Assembly (NCBI RefSeq): GCF_026212465.1
Contig: NC_080059.1
Span: 11,797,329-11,861,328 of the forward strand
Direction of reading: 5' to 3'
From: Amaranthus tricolor
Lineage: Eukaryota; Streptophyta; Magnoliopsida; Caryophyllales; Amaranthaceae
DNA: 64,000 bases
Both the position numbers and the translations under genes were made by a program. Numbering within the stretch: position 1 is the stretch's first letter; the number at the start of each line of letters is the position of its first letter. Below, one piece after another: positions 25,201 to 36,563 of this stretch. The notes beneath the pieces are model-generated. The model saw nothing but the letters and a program-made list of their open reading frames with translations, was not told the DNA's origin and searched no databases.

Positions 25201-28200
25201 AAAGCAAAAGAATATATAAAAAAAAAACTGAGATAAGATTGAAGACCAAGAAAATGAACTAGATATCAAGCAATTCCAAGCAACATACTAATATATATCA
25301 CCTCTATAGGTAGCCATTTTAAACAATGGGCTTCGCGGTGAACACCTAAACATATTTGGCCCTTCTAAAAGTAGAAGTATCGAGAAACTATTGACTCCCT
25401 CACCAAAGAACATCTTATCCCCATACATACCATTACCCTAATGTCATTAAGTGGCTCCCAACTAGGGTGGGGTTTGGGAGGGTTGGATGTACACAGTCTT
25501 ACAATGTTAATCATAAAACTAACAAAGAGTTGTTTCTGAAAAGAGGATCTTATCCACAAGTTTCATCAATACTTTCGCTAATCCATTGGACTCGCATAAT
25601 CAACGGTCGCTATATAAAAATTTAGGCGAGCCCTAATCAGAGTCGAATTAGGATTGAGCTAAGAGGCTACCGAAACCTGAAATTAGAGTTTCTGAAAGAA
25701 AAAGCGGAAGCTTTTTATGATTTTGAGATTCGAGAGGATGAAGAATGAAGGATAAAAGATGTCAGATGAAAGAAATGAAGGCAAAGATAGATTTAGAAAT
25801 AATCGATTGTGATGATGTCAATTAGGTTTTATGGGTTTTTGGAATATAGAAACAAAATAAGATTCAAAGATTGTTTATGGGTTGATGTTTGTGATGGACG
25901 AGTTAGGAGAGAAAAAGAAAAGGTTTAGGGATTCGAATATGTGGATGATAAATTAGGGTTAAGGTTCTTTTTTATTTTTGGTTATGGCTAGAAAAAAATC
26001 TAATAAAGAAATCTTTATGGGATTTTGTGGTAAAATAGCAAATGAATGGTGAGTGAAGGAGTTGGCGTATGGAAAGTTTGATAATGAATGTCGAATGATG
26101 ATGATTTAGATGAGATGAATGGCGGTTTTGTGATGGATAGATTCAGCAACTCCGTCTAAACTGCGAGATAATCACCACATTGCTGAATTTAAAAGTTTTC
26201 AAGAACACAATCAAACTTAGTTTGATTAGCATTAAATAAGCATGGACGACTCTATTCGCTCTTGATTCTAAAAGAGTAATTAGAAGCCGAACAACTTTTA
26301 TAGCAAAAGGCACAATGGAGGTAAATAGGGGTGCGTAATAACTCAAGTAATGGAGACGAACCAAGAGAGCTATTGCAATATCTTCAGAAAAATAATCTTT
26401 GTGTTTTCACATTCAATTAACTTCCACATGTCAGTAGCTCTTACAATACAATACACATTTCAGGTTGTGGTATAAATCAATGACCAAAGGTGCAACATAT
26501 ATGTCTAATAAAAGAATACAATGAACTAAATTTCATGATTTTTAACAATTCAACATAAAAACCAAACGAAATATTGACAGAAAAGTTATTAAGCAACAAG
26601 TTCACCAAAAAAAATTATAAGGCAAGTCGAAGATGAAAGGGCTTACCATAGACTTGAAGCAAAAAAGGCACTTATGGGAATTACACATGTCACGTAACTG
26701 CCATAAAGATAAAAGTAAGAATTTGGATTTTAAAAAAAGGATCTTCTATTTAAGAATTAATAGTTCTACGATGTTACTCACATTTCAAATGTCATTTTCA
26801 CAGGAGATACAACCTGCATAGAAAATAAGATGGGATCCCCTTAAAAATCTTGTTTTTTTTATTATACACGGGGTGGGGAGGAGAGGACATGACAGTCTAG
26901 GATGAGACTCTAAGACATCCCAAGTGGGAGAATGGAAAAAAAGAATCATGAGACATATACTAGAGTTGAACAAAGCAAAGAGATGATGCCACATCAGACA
27001 CACTCCAAGTTAGCATCATACATTAAAACAAGAATTATTAATTAGCAATAAAGATGACTATTGGGTCTCAGAATTATCATTTTTGAGAAAAATGACTCAA
27101 TCTAGAAATAGGAAGGAGGAAATTAGTAAGTACAACTCATTAAGAAAATATTTTTATTTCCTTTTATATCACATTATTCCACTCCACAATTTATATTTAC
27201 AGAAAAAAAAAAAAAATACGAATGTCTTATTTATTTCCAATACTCCATTCACTTCAATCCTACCAAACAAAATTAAGATATTGAACAACTTCTAACGAAT
27301 TCCCTTATCATTAGCAGTATGCATACAACTCCCAAGGTGATTATAATTTATAAATGAAGGAAGAAAGAAAAAAACCATGAGGTATGCAATGTGTTATGGC
27401 TTTAAAGGGTTAAACTTATGAAGACAATGTCGATACAAGTATAGAATTCAGGTGCAACTTTCTTGTTGGTACACATTTGACACAATTTAATTGTGAATAC
27501 AAAATACTAGACATTAGACATTGCACGAAGAGTAATAGAGAACTAACAAATGACTCCATGCTTCGAATTATGGTACAAGTTATGACTATGAAAACTAATA
27601 ACACCAAAAAATTGTTAGAGCAAAAGGATTTAATACTTATAAATACCTTAAAAACGCGAACAAGAAAGAATGCCACTAGTCCAGAAAATCCCATATGAAC
27701 CATTGTTAGTGTTATGGGGAATGGAAAATTGAAGTACTTTGGAGAAAGGACCCACTGCAAATGAATTTCAAGAAAAAGTAAGAAAACCGATTTGAAGTTA
27801 CCTAAGCAATGCTCCTCTACAAATAAAAAAGAACTATTTCCACATCGGTTGTTTATACACACACGTATATTCTATTACACGAACTAAAGCCAACAACACC
27901 ATCATTGGAAGTTGTTAAGTAATTATCTTATAACTAGATAAACGAATGTATTGCACCATTTGTTAAAATTGAACATTGACATAAATTTATTATAATGATC
28001 ATCAATTTATAACCAAGAATCAAGACAAATCAAGATCCATCAAATAAAATTATTACAATCAATATCAATCACTAAATATAACGTAACTTCAATCATTAGC
28101 AATAGATTGACAATCACACACATGCAAATATTTACGCGTCTTTAAGAAAATCTTTACAACTAAGACCAAGAACATTTTGCTACATCAGCACTAAAATGGG

Positions 28201-29357
28201 CGGAAAGAGTTTTATTCTGAAGCTGACACGTGGACAATTGGTTTTTTTTCTTTAATATATTGAATGATTAATGATGATTAACAATGATGGTTTAAGCTTT
28301 GATAAATCATTACATTATGTCATCCCAATGGCATTAAGGGGCTCCCATCTAGGGTGGGGTTTGAGGGTTGAATGTCGCAATTTTACCCAGTGATAACACT
28401 ATTACACTAACAAAGATGTTGTCTCTGATTAATCCTTGGTAGCAAACAGCATGTGCAACTTCACAAAAATAAGAAGTTTACAAGATTAAATGAGTCACTT
28501 TAATATAATCCATTATAAATCAAAACCTAAGAACCATAAATCTTTGGCTCCAACGAAATAAGGGACAAAAGTTTGGATGAATCCTCCACAATATAGATAC
28601 AGATTATATCAAAAATACATACTTGATTCGACAACGTAAACAACATGACATACATTCGATTGGTATTTGGTAAATATCCCTTTCAAACACAACATAGTTC
28701 ATCAAATGGATCTTGGAGACCCACCAAAGCACAAAATTCAATTCAAAAAATAGATTCCTATTTGATGAGTACTTGGAGGCCCACCAAAGCACAAAATCCA
28801 GTTCAGAAAATGGATTCCTATTTGATGAGTGCACAATTGCGTGGATTACCTCACATAAACTTTTCCTTACCATAAAAGCTCAGTTCCTGTTAGTATTAAT
28901 GATAAAAATTGGATCCTAGATGTAAAAGTGCATAAGGTACTCCATTTTCCATCGGAAGAAATGCGATTAACCAAATTTGCCCAATCAGGAATTGGTAACC
29001 CACGTCTAGTAGTGTAGAAAACAGGGTCTTGTGGATGGTATGGAACAAATGCCATAAGCTCAGGCATAAAACAAAAGCAGCTCAATTTGAGTGATGAATA
29101 GTATTAGTACGGCAATCTACGCCAGTGATATCAAACAAACAAGAAATAGGAAAATCTCTCAAAAGAGTAGTAAAATACTGTTTGCAGCTCATATGACATA
29201 CAAATTTAGAAATGTCAAGTTAAAGAGATATAGTAATTGTGTACGATAGCTTCAGAAGAAAGAGAAATAATACCTTATTGTACAGTATAACTCCAGATGA
29301 AAGTAAAATGTAAATGAGCAAGTAGAGATAAGTGAGTGCAAGTGAAGTATTGATCAT
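22209..29357 (-). CDS. Probable sugar phosphate/phosphate translocator, At3g17430-like (9 coding exons)
   Basis: Coding exons, from the start codon down: 29357-29274, 27754-27647, 26813-26782, 26697-26647, 25148-25087, 25008-24747, 23538-23273, 23124-23027, 22379-22209. All introns have GT/AG ends, phases agree, and the total of 1134 bp gives 377 aa plus TAA. The product is a drug/metabolite-transporter-type membrane protein with about ten hydrophobic segments. Landmarks are VILYNKWVLSPKYFNFPFP, FGNTAYLHISVAFIQMLKAL, GEIHFNIVGTLYQVTGIFAE, the KKGLNLNPITSLYYIAPC block, GRTGAVTIRVAGVLKDW and a C-terminal ISSSRLSHIGRTQ tail. The closest remembered family is the plant At3g17430/At1g48230 group of the TPT/NST superfamily, Golgi or endomembrane exchangers whose substrates are poorly defined. 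Introns 1 and 4 carry SINE-like insertions. Confidence 0.93.
25370..25560 (-). mobile_element. SINE-like insertion in intron 4 of the translocator gene
   Basis: The plus strand shows ACCATTACCCTAATGTCATT, then GGCTCCCAACTAGGGTGGGG and GGGAGGGTTGGATGTACACA. On the minus strand this is the 3' body of a plant SINE, with CCCACCCTAG-TTGGGAGCC and a TAATG tail. A related copy lies at 28311-28440. Boundaries are approximate and the tRNA-related head was not identified. Confidence 0.6.
28311..28440 (-). mobile_element. Second SINE-like copy in intron 1 of the translocator gene
   Basis: It shares GGCATTAAGGGGCTCCCATC and TAGGGTGGGGTTTGAGGGTT with the copy at 25370-25560 and has the same orientation. 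Confidence 0.6.
28712..28831 (+). repeat. 60-bp tandem duplication in intron 1
   Basis: Two copies at 28712-28771 and 28772-28831 both start CTTGGAG and contain CCCACCAAAGCACAAAAT and GATTCCTATTTGATGAGT. They differ at a few positions. Confidence 0.9.
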
Positions 29358-29427
29358 TTTGGCCAACTTAATTCTTACACAATAATCTTGGTCTTAATCT
29401 TGGTCATATTCCTAACAGCCAACCTGT

Positions 29428-29820
29428 AATCAAATTTCAAAACCAACATTATCAAACAATTTGACCAAAATTGAGAAAAAAATTCATGAAATTCACAGTG
29501 AAATGTAAGAACTCATACTAAAATTGGATCGGATCTTGATAGTACTGAGAACGTTAAGTTACAGGAATGGGAGCAAAAGTGACGATCTCGATTCTAGGGT
29601 TTTAGAGTTTGGAAGAAAAGAATGGAAAGGATTTGTGAAGGAATTAGAGAGGATCAGAAATGTAAATGCAGAAGGAAAGGAATGATTGGGGATGGAGAAG
29701 CAGATGAAGGACTGAGCCAGTGAATCGGTCGGTGAGTCGGAAGAGCATCCAACTTCACTCTCTATTCGACTGAGTAGTGCTGTGTGGGTGGGTCCTCGAG
29801 AAGGTGTTGAAATCCAACTG
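29428..29820 (-). promoter_or_regulatory. Likely 5' leader (with intron) and promoter of the translocator gene
   Basis: On the minus strand an acceptor (TTTGATTACAG then GTTGGC) at about 29428 precedes the start codon by about 70 bases. A GTAACT donor near 29561 would define a leader intron, leaving a purine/pyrimidine-rich non-coding first exon above it. No TATA box was identified with confidence. Confidence 0.35.
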
Positions 29821-31714
29821 CCACATACTTTCTCGTTTCTTGTTTACTTGCGTCAAAACTAAGTTTTACTCTATTGATCATTTAATACGAGTACTATTTT
29901 GTATACACCTATTTTTATGAGAGACTATCTTTTAAAAAGACGACCTCAAAACAAAATATTTCTCAAACTAGTGTTCTGTAGGCAATGAAATTAAAAAATT
30001 CTGATTAAGTATTCATTTAAAAATATTTCTCAAACTAAGTGTTCTATAGGTAATAAATTTACTTATTTATATTTTTTGGTTTTGAGACTCCAAACCTCTA
30101 ACTTTTGTTTTTGTTAGAAGTATTTCAAAATCATAATTTCTATACAGTTAGTCTCTTAAGAGACCGTCTCTTTAAGAGACGTATCTTGAGCTCAGCCCAT
30201 TAAAGCTTAATGTTTACTTAACGTATTCTTAATGCCTACTTACATAATTCTTAATACTTACTTATCGTATCCTTAATTCCGACTTTCAATATCTTAAAAG
30301 TCTACTTACATCATTCTTAATGCCTACTTATAATATTTTTAAAATATATAATGAAAAAATATATAATGAACCGGACCAATTAGAGATGCTCTTTTCTCTA
30401 TAACTATGTCATTTGCTAATTCATTTTAAAAAAAATATAATATGCTTATTTATTTTCATCCCTTAAAAAATTATAAAATACAAAATAATAATCATTCAAA
30501 CAATAGAAGGTTTTTTAAGAAATTGCACATTATTTTTCCAAATTCAAGTATTCTATAAAAATAAAATAGGAAATAGGAAAAAAAAATTGTATTATATAAT
30601 TTGTATGATATATCAAAAACTAAGTCATAAACAAAGCAAAAAAAATAATCAAGTTCTTGGATTACTTTGGTGCATATTTTTTTATTATATCCTTTGTTTT
30701 GCTTTTGAAAGAACCTATTAAAAAAATACATTGTAACAATGATGCAATGAAAAAACCTCATATTTAATTATATGACAATTCTAGACATGTATTATAGTGA
30801 CTACAATGGCACATAATTATAGACTAGAAAAAGAAAAGTGTAATAAGGATTTTCTTTAACTTAGTTTTCTCATTATCAATTAATCACTATAAGCTTGTAC
30901 ATTGATATTCAAATCAATAATGAAAAATGACTAGCATTAATTAGGGTGTGCAAAAATATTCGATCTCAATACAAATATCCGGATTAAAATATTTATTAGA
31001 AATATTTGACGTCAAAATATCGGATAAATAGAATACTTGAATTTTGGAAAATATTTTTTAATAAACACCAAAGTGGGAATTTTTATCTTTTCTAACCCTA
31101 GTAAATCATTCAATGAATACGCATTAGACTGCCAAAAAAATTTGATTGTAAATAAAAAAAGAAAAAAAGTATATAAATTAAATATTTAAAAGCTTTTGAG
31201 TTAAACGGTGTTTTGAAGGGAGAGGGTGTAAGTTCTACTAATTGTCTTCTTTGAGGTAGGAGTAAAGTAAAATCAATCACTATTCATCTTAAACAAAACA
31301 AAACAATGAATCAAAATGATTTAGGAACTTTCTCCATGTAATAATTTTAAAAAAAAAAAAAAGTTGTAATTAATGGGCTAAAATAGACTTTTCATTTTAA
31401 TAAACTATATAAAAATTAACTCACCAAACAAATTTTTAACGAAACCCATTTTGAAATAGATTTATCATACGCGTGTGATTTTACACATATTATTCTTTTT
31501 ATTAACATACGTATATATGTTTTACTGTTTGACTGATGCATTGTATTTATGTCACATTTTTACTTCTTATATTATCCTATTATAAATGAATTCATATTGA
31601 TATTAATATGTGTATATTGTGTCTTTTACTTCTTTAATTGCATTTTTAAAGCATAGTGGTGTTAAGTTATTTTTATAAGTCATGTATTAATTGCGTACTA
31701 GAGTGCTAAAAAAA
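29821..31714. other. AT-rich intergenic DNA
   Basis: It contains a palindromic GTCTCTTAAGAGACCGTCTC element near 30151-30180 and a run of diverged short repeats based on CTTAATGCCTACTTA (about 30205-30340). No gene recognised. Confidence 0.45.
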
Positions 31715-32000
31715 TACTCCCTCCTGTTCAGCTTATGTGTCCCATTTTTTTTTATGGTCATCCCTCCTGTTCAGCTTATGTGTCCCATTTTTTTTATGGT
31801 CAAGTCACTTTAATTGTTTCATTTCCATTTTTGATATGGGTTTTTGACTTTTATGCCCTTAGTAGCTTTATCCTATTTTCAATTATACCCTCCATTACCT
31901 ATACCACTCTCTTTCCTACCCTTAGGGTCCCATTTTTAACTCTCCTTAAAATCCGTAAAAAGTCAAATAAGACTCTTAAAATAAATAGAAAGGACTAATA
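31715..32000 (+). mobile_element. Stowaway-like MITE end with an internal 43-bp tandem duplication
   Basis: It starts TACTCCCTCCTGTTCAGC, a variant of the CTCCCTCCGT terminus. The segment TCCCTCCTGTTCAGCTTATG through ATGGTCA is present twice in tandem (31718-31760 and 31761-31803). No right terminus was found, and the rest is non-coding. Confidence 0.6.
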
Positions 32001-33317
32001 TTCTGACAACACAAAACCCAAATTGGGCATTGCATGTGGACACCACCATTGAATCTTGGTTATTAAATGAATTAATTATTAAACTACTAAGTGATCACCT
32101 ATCATGCTCCCTCATTAAAGAAACAACACAACATATACTTGTAGATCTAGTCAAACTTAACATAACATTAAATTCGAAGAGCCTTGTAGATCTATAGATT
32201 GGAATGCATTGAGCTCAACTGATGAAGATTATGTTTTAGTTGATTAGGATATTCTATTCTAGGTCAAGATAATGAGGTGCTTTAACAATGATGTATTTTA
32301 TAGAAAGCAAAACATGTTCTTCTCCCTAACCCCTGCTTTCATCAGTTCAAGTTGAAGATTGCTGATTTTAGACTTGTATTCTTGTGTTTTCATCTGGATT
32401 TTATCCATCTATAGTCTGGTTTTTTCTTCACTTCAACCAAATCATGCATCATCTTCTCCGTCTCGTTCAAGTTCAAATGCAATTCTAGTTCCTCTGGAAA
32501 AATACAATCTTTATCCCATCTGCAAAAAGAACATCCTCATCCTTCAAATAAAAAACAAATATCAAGTATAATCTAAAAATAAGTGATTAACAATCGAATT
32601 TCAAGAGCTGACAAGCCAATTAGGGCAAGAATAAAACTTCTCTATAATTTTTGGACCCTTCCTAACCTTACGAAGTTTGGCATTCAATCGACGATGACAG
32701 TTGCAACATTTGAACTTAGCTAATTTGAGGAAGAACGTGATTTCTGCTGTGAAGACGCCATTGTTGACAAACTTGAAATGCTTTGGCAAATTGTAGATGA
32801 AAGAGAACACTTTTAAGAATGGGATTTTCATTCTATTTTCATTTTCTTTTATTTTTGTTCGGTTTCAACCGATTATTATAGGTTGTGATTTACATGAAAA
32901 TTTGTAAAAGTTAAAATTTTTTAAAGATAAATTAAAATTAATGCTTTAAAAGCGGAATATTTGATGTTCATGACTTTAAAACCAAAATTTTTTACATATT
33001 AATTCACTAAAAATCACTTTTTTTTTACTATAAAGCAGGAGTAAACCCGTTCTAAAGAGTATAATTCAAATCAGGGGCGTAGCAAAAATTGACAAATTCT
33101 TGCGTAATTCAATATTGAGACCACTTATTGTTCGGAGTCTTGTGCGGTTGAGGCTACTAATTTTTCGGAGTCTTGTGCGGTCGAACATGTTGAGCATGCT
33201 CAGAACTAATGGCAGATACAAGGGGTATCCAAGTATGCCACTAACATCACATAAATTTTAAAAAATACCTGTAGTATTGACTAAAGAAAATATCAAAGAT
33301 GGTAGGGCAAATACTCT
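32001..33317. other. Intergenic DNA between the MITE and MULE C
   Basis: No family match was recognised. A minus-strand open segment (32601-32831) is Cys/Lys-rich but lacks a recognisable domain and was not called. A short direct repeat, CGGAGTCTTGTGCGGT, occurs twice near 33134 and 33167. Confidence 0.4.
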
Positions 33318-33970
33318 TATAACGAAGAAAATTTGAATTAAATAAGCAAAAAAGTATAAAAAAAAGTCACAAATAGTCAAGTTTCTAAAATATTTCACAA
33401 GATAAGCACTTTTTTTTTCCATACTCGAGGTTTGATATGTTCGCATTTACTAACAGCGAACAAAAGCTGAGGGTTCAAAAAAGGCAAAGGGTTTGTTCGC
33501 TGTTACTAAAAGCGAACAGAGGTATAACCTGGTCAAACAGGGTCAAAGCTTTGTTCGCTGTTAAAGCTCTGTTCGCTGTTAGTAACAGCGAACAAAGCTT
33601 TGACCTTGTTTTACCAGGTCTACTGTGTTCGATTTTGCTAACAGCGAACTAATGCTTGATTTTTTTTTTACTTTTCTTTGTTTTTTGCTCAAACTAGCCG
33701 TTGTAGTTTTGAAATATAGTCGTTGAGATATACTTTATAAATACATGAACCTTGTTCTATTCTATCTATTATATTGCTTTTGAAATTAAGTTGAGGTATT
33801 TTGTTTTAACTTATGTTCACTCTGTTATGTTTATTTCTAATCTTTATATTAGGTTATTTATTCATTTTTAGTTAATGTTTTTATGTAAATTTTATGCGAT
33901 TCTAACACCAGCCCAATTAAATGCTATATTTGGTCCAAAAACCTTTAGCCCCCCAAATGTAATTAAAACT

Positions 33971-34393
33971 CGAATTTTTGAAATACTTAGGCAAAAAAAT
34001 ATATATATAATTAAATAAACTAAGTTCTAAACTTATTTCAAAAGTAAGCGTGAAAATTCAAAACCTGAGGCTTGGGTCTGTTCGCAGTTACTAACTGCGA
34101 ACAGGTCAAAAAAGACAAAAATAGCTGTTCCCACTTAGTAAATGGGAACAACTATTTTGTCCTGTTGCTGTTCGCAGTTACTAATTGCGAACATGTCAAA
34201 ACAGGTCAAACAGCTGTTCGCAGTTAGTAAGTGCGAACAGCTATTTTGTCTTTTTTTGACCTGTTTGCAGTTAGTAACTACGAACAGCCTCAAACCTCAG
34301 ATTTGAGAATTTCACGCTTACTTTTGAAATAAGTTTAAAATTCAATTTATTTAATTATTATTATTTTTTTTGCTTTAAGTATTTCAAATTTTC
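33971..34393. mobile_element. MULE element D: 423-bp foldback element nested in C
   Basis: Almost the whole element is inverted repeat. The left arm holds AAAAGTAAGCGTGAAAATTC and CTGTTCGCAGTTACTAACTG, and the right arm is its complement. The 9-bp target duplication is ATTAAAACT (33962-33970) against ATTAAAACC (34394-34402), one mismatch. It belongs to the same terminal-repeat family as element A, although it sits inside element C. It has no coding capacity. Confidence 0.88.
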
Positions 34394-34402
34394 ATTAAAA
34401 CC

Positions 34403-34660
34403 CTATCATTTTGAAACCCACGCACGCCTCAACCCACGTTTTCCCTTCTCTTTCAACTTCTCAAATGTAGTCAAAAGTCAAAACCCTATCTTTGCTCGAA
34501 CAATAGAAACTGGAAACAATAGAAAGTTCTCTGCTCGAAGCTTCACTGCTTGATTTTCAATGCTATATTTCCCATTCTCAACTTCTCATTGCTCGAACTT
34601 GCTCAAACTTCTGTGCTCGAAGCTTCACTGCTCGCGTCTCTGGTCTCTCACTGGTAAGCT

Positions 34661-34695
<35 letters not shown>

Positions 34696-35317
34696 TCTAA
34701 TATCTAGTACGTTCCCTTCAAAGTTCAGTCCAATCACAAGTTCACAGCTTTATATTTGTTTTTGCTCGATTGAATTTGTTGTTTGAAGTTTGAACTAATC
34801 GAATTTGTTGTTTGAAGTTTTAACTAATCGAATCACAACTTTATCTTACTTCTTTTCTTTATTTTTTTTTCTGTTCTTTAAACCAATTTGTTGCTATAAA
34901 TTACTAGTTTGATATAATTTGTTGGCTTATTGGTACATTGTTTGGATGGATGTTGTGGGATTTGGTATGAAGGCTTGAAGTTGTTCGATTTTATGAGGAC
35001 TATGGATGATCATGTTGCTCTATGTCTTGTTGCAACCGTGGGATTCATGGGTCTTGTGAATAATCATGTTGTTTTATTTTGCTTCGTAATTTGTTGATAT
35101 AATTGGTTATACTTTTGTGTGTGAATTGGGTGAAGTGAACTATTTTCTAAAGTAATAAATGAATTTTTTGTGTTCCTCAACAATAATAACGAATAAACAT
35201 TACATATAGGCTATTACAACCTCTTAATTATGCAAAACTGTAGAATCGACTGATTCTACGATTCGATTCTAAGAGGTGTTTCCGATTCAAGTTAGAATCA
35301 CTATTCTAACAACTTTT
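34403..35317 (+). promoter_or_regulatory. Upstream region of the zf-GRF gene in MULE C
   Basis: No protein is encoded. Repeated GCTCGAAGCTTCACTGCT-type segments (34535-34645), then TCTCACTGGTAAGC (a possible leader donor) and a T run at about 34661-34692, look like a host-type gene leader. Promoter position is not determinable. Confidence 0.3.
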
Positions 35318-35633
35318 ATGTCAAAGCATCATTCAATTGAAGAGTATTGTCATTGTGGTCATGAAGTTGAATACGGTCATGATTGGAGCGATTTTTATCC
35401 TGGGCGTCAATATTTTGCCTGTCCATTATTTCAAGATGAAGGATTGGGATACACCTACTTTAGGTGGGTTGATCCGGAGGGCACCAAATGGCAAAAAGAC
35501 ATCATTATTAAGTTCGATAAAGAATAAGGAGTTTAGAAATGAGATACATAACTTGAGAAGGGAAGCAATTGATAAGGCGCGTAGGAGTGAAGAAACCGAT
35601 AGGAAATTGAAAAAGTTTAATAAGCGTTCTTAA
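35318..35633 (+). pseudogene. zf-GRF zinc-finger gene with frameshifted C-terminus
   Basis: The first ATG, at 35318, opens MSKHHSIEEYCHCG, followed by YPGRQYFACP and YFRWVDPE. This is the zf-GRF domain found in many plant transposon-associated At4g04775-like proteins and in some DNA-repair enzymes, where it binds single-stranded DNA. The frame stops at 35527, but the next frame continues as a charged helix (FRNEIHNLRREAIDKARR) to 35633. That is the usual coiled-coil tail of these proteins, so a single-base shift near 35500 is likely. The fourth expected zinc ligand, before the aromatic-F-x-W motif, is Tyr or absent. It faces the opposite way to the transposase and PMD relics. Confidence 0.75.
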
Positions 35634-35825
35634 GTTGTAATGGTTTTATTTCATGAATAAATGATGTATTAGTAATCATTATTAATGAAACTATATTGAT
35701 TATCGGCATCGTCTATTTGCAATGAAGTCATCAACATAAGCCATTACAAGTCCGAACATGGATGATTCTGCGCCAAAAGTCCGATACAGCACAAATATAT
35801 ACAAATAGACATATATATACAGTAA

Positions 35826-35828
35826 ATA

Positions 35829-35892
<64 letters not shown>

Positions 35893-35975
35893 TATACATA
35901 TATATATATATATATGTATATACATATATATATATATATGTATATACATATATATATATATATGTACATATATAT
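35826..35975 (-). repeat. (TA)n microsatellite downstream of the element C PMD relic
   Basis: An alternating TA tract with ATATAC and GTATATAC units starts about 85 bases beyond the PMD stop, on the same side of the gene as the tract in element A. Confidence 0.95.
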
Positions 35976-36059
35976 TATACACCCAACAAAATATATACAA
36001 ATGTGTAGTATGATACATACATTCGATAATTACATAAGTTCATCAAAATATATACAAAA

Positions 36060-36558
36060 CTAAGCCTCATCACCCTCTTCCACCCTATCCAGCTGTGATG
36101 GCCTTTTACGCCTCCTATGATAGTAGGAGGCGTTTGCGTGTCGCTCAAGAAGGGGCAGTGATTGGTATTGCGATGGCCCAGCCTACGAGGTCTCCGAACC
36201 ATGTTCGGGGTAGGACAAGTCCACCTCCTCCAAATGAACGTCATGAGGAGGAGATGAGACTTGGACCTCGCCGGTAGCCGATGAAGCCTCTTCAACCACT
36301 TCCGGGTATGAAGTGCTAGAACTGTGTGCCAAGGAGCATGCCTTGTGCAATCTCTCGTACGGGCTGCTCATGGCTAGATTGGATCACGACTGCTACACCC
36401 TGTGCCTGCAATCAATTACAAGTTAAATTAATATTATATTATGAAAGTTGTAGTTGTAATCAATTAAACATGAAAGGATACTTACAAATTGGGTTATTTT
36501 TGGCTTGGTAGGAGCATACTGGGGAAGGAACAAAGGGATTTTGAGTTTCTTGAGTTAA
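36060..36558 (-). pseudogene. Tail of a PMD gene (element C)
   Basis: The last exon (36405-36060) aligns with the last exon of the element A PMD gene in every reading block: the REIA-GM segment, the acidic HLEEV/HLEEM segment, and the Arg-rich YYRRR segment before the stop. It is preceded by a conserved intron (about 36485-36406) and the end of exon 3 (QYAPTKPKITQF, compared with HYAPVVPTMIQF in A). It contains stops. Upstream exons are gone: a solo LTR lies where they should be. Confidence 0.85.
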
Positions 36559-36563
36559 AATAG

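Noticed and set aside
32601..32831. Minus-strand Cys/Lys-rich open frame
   Set aside because: The Cys spacing fits no zinc-binding family I know and there is no supporting context.
35700..36018. Tyr-Ile repeat open frames in element C
   Set aside because: Again a (TA)n tract, downstream of the PMD relic.
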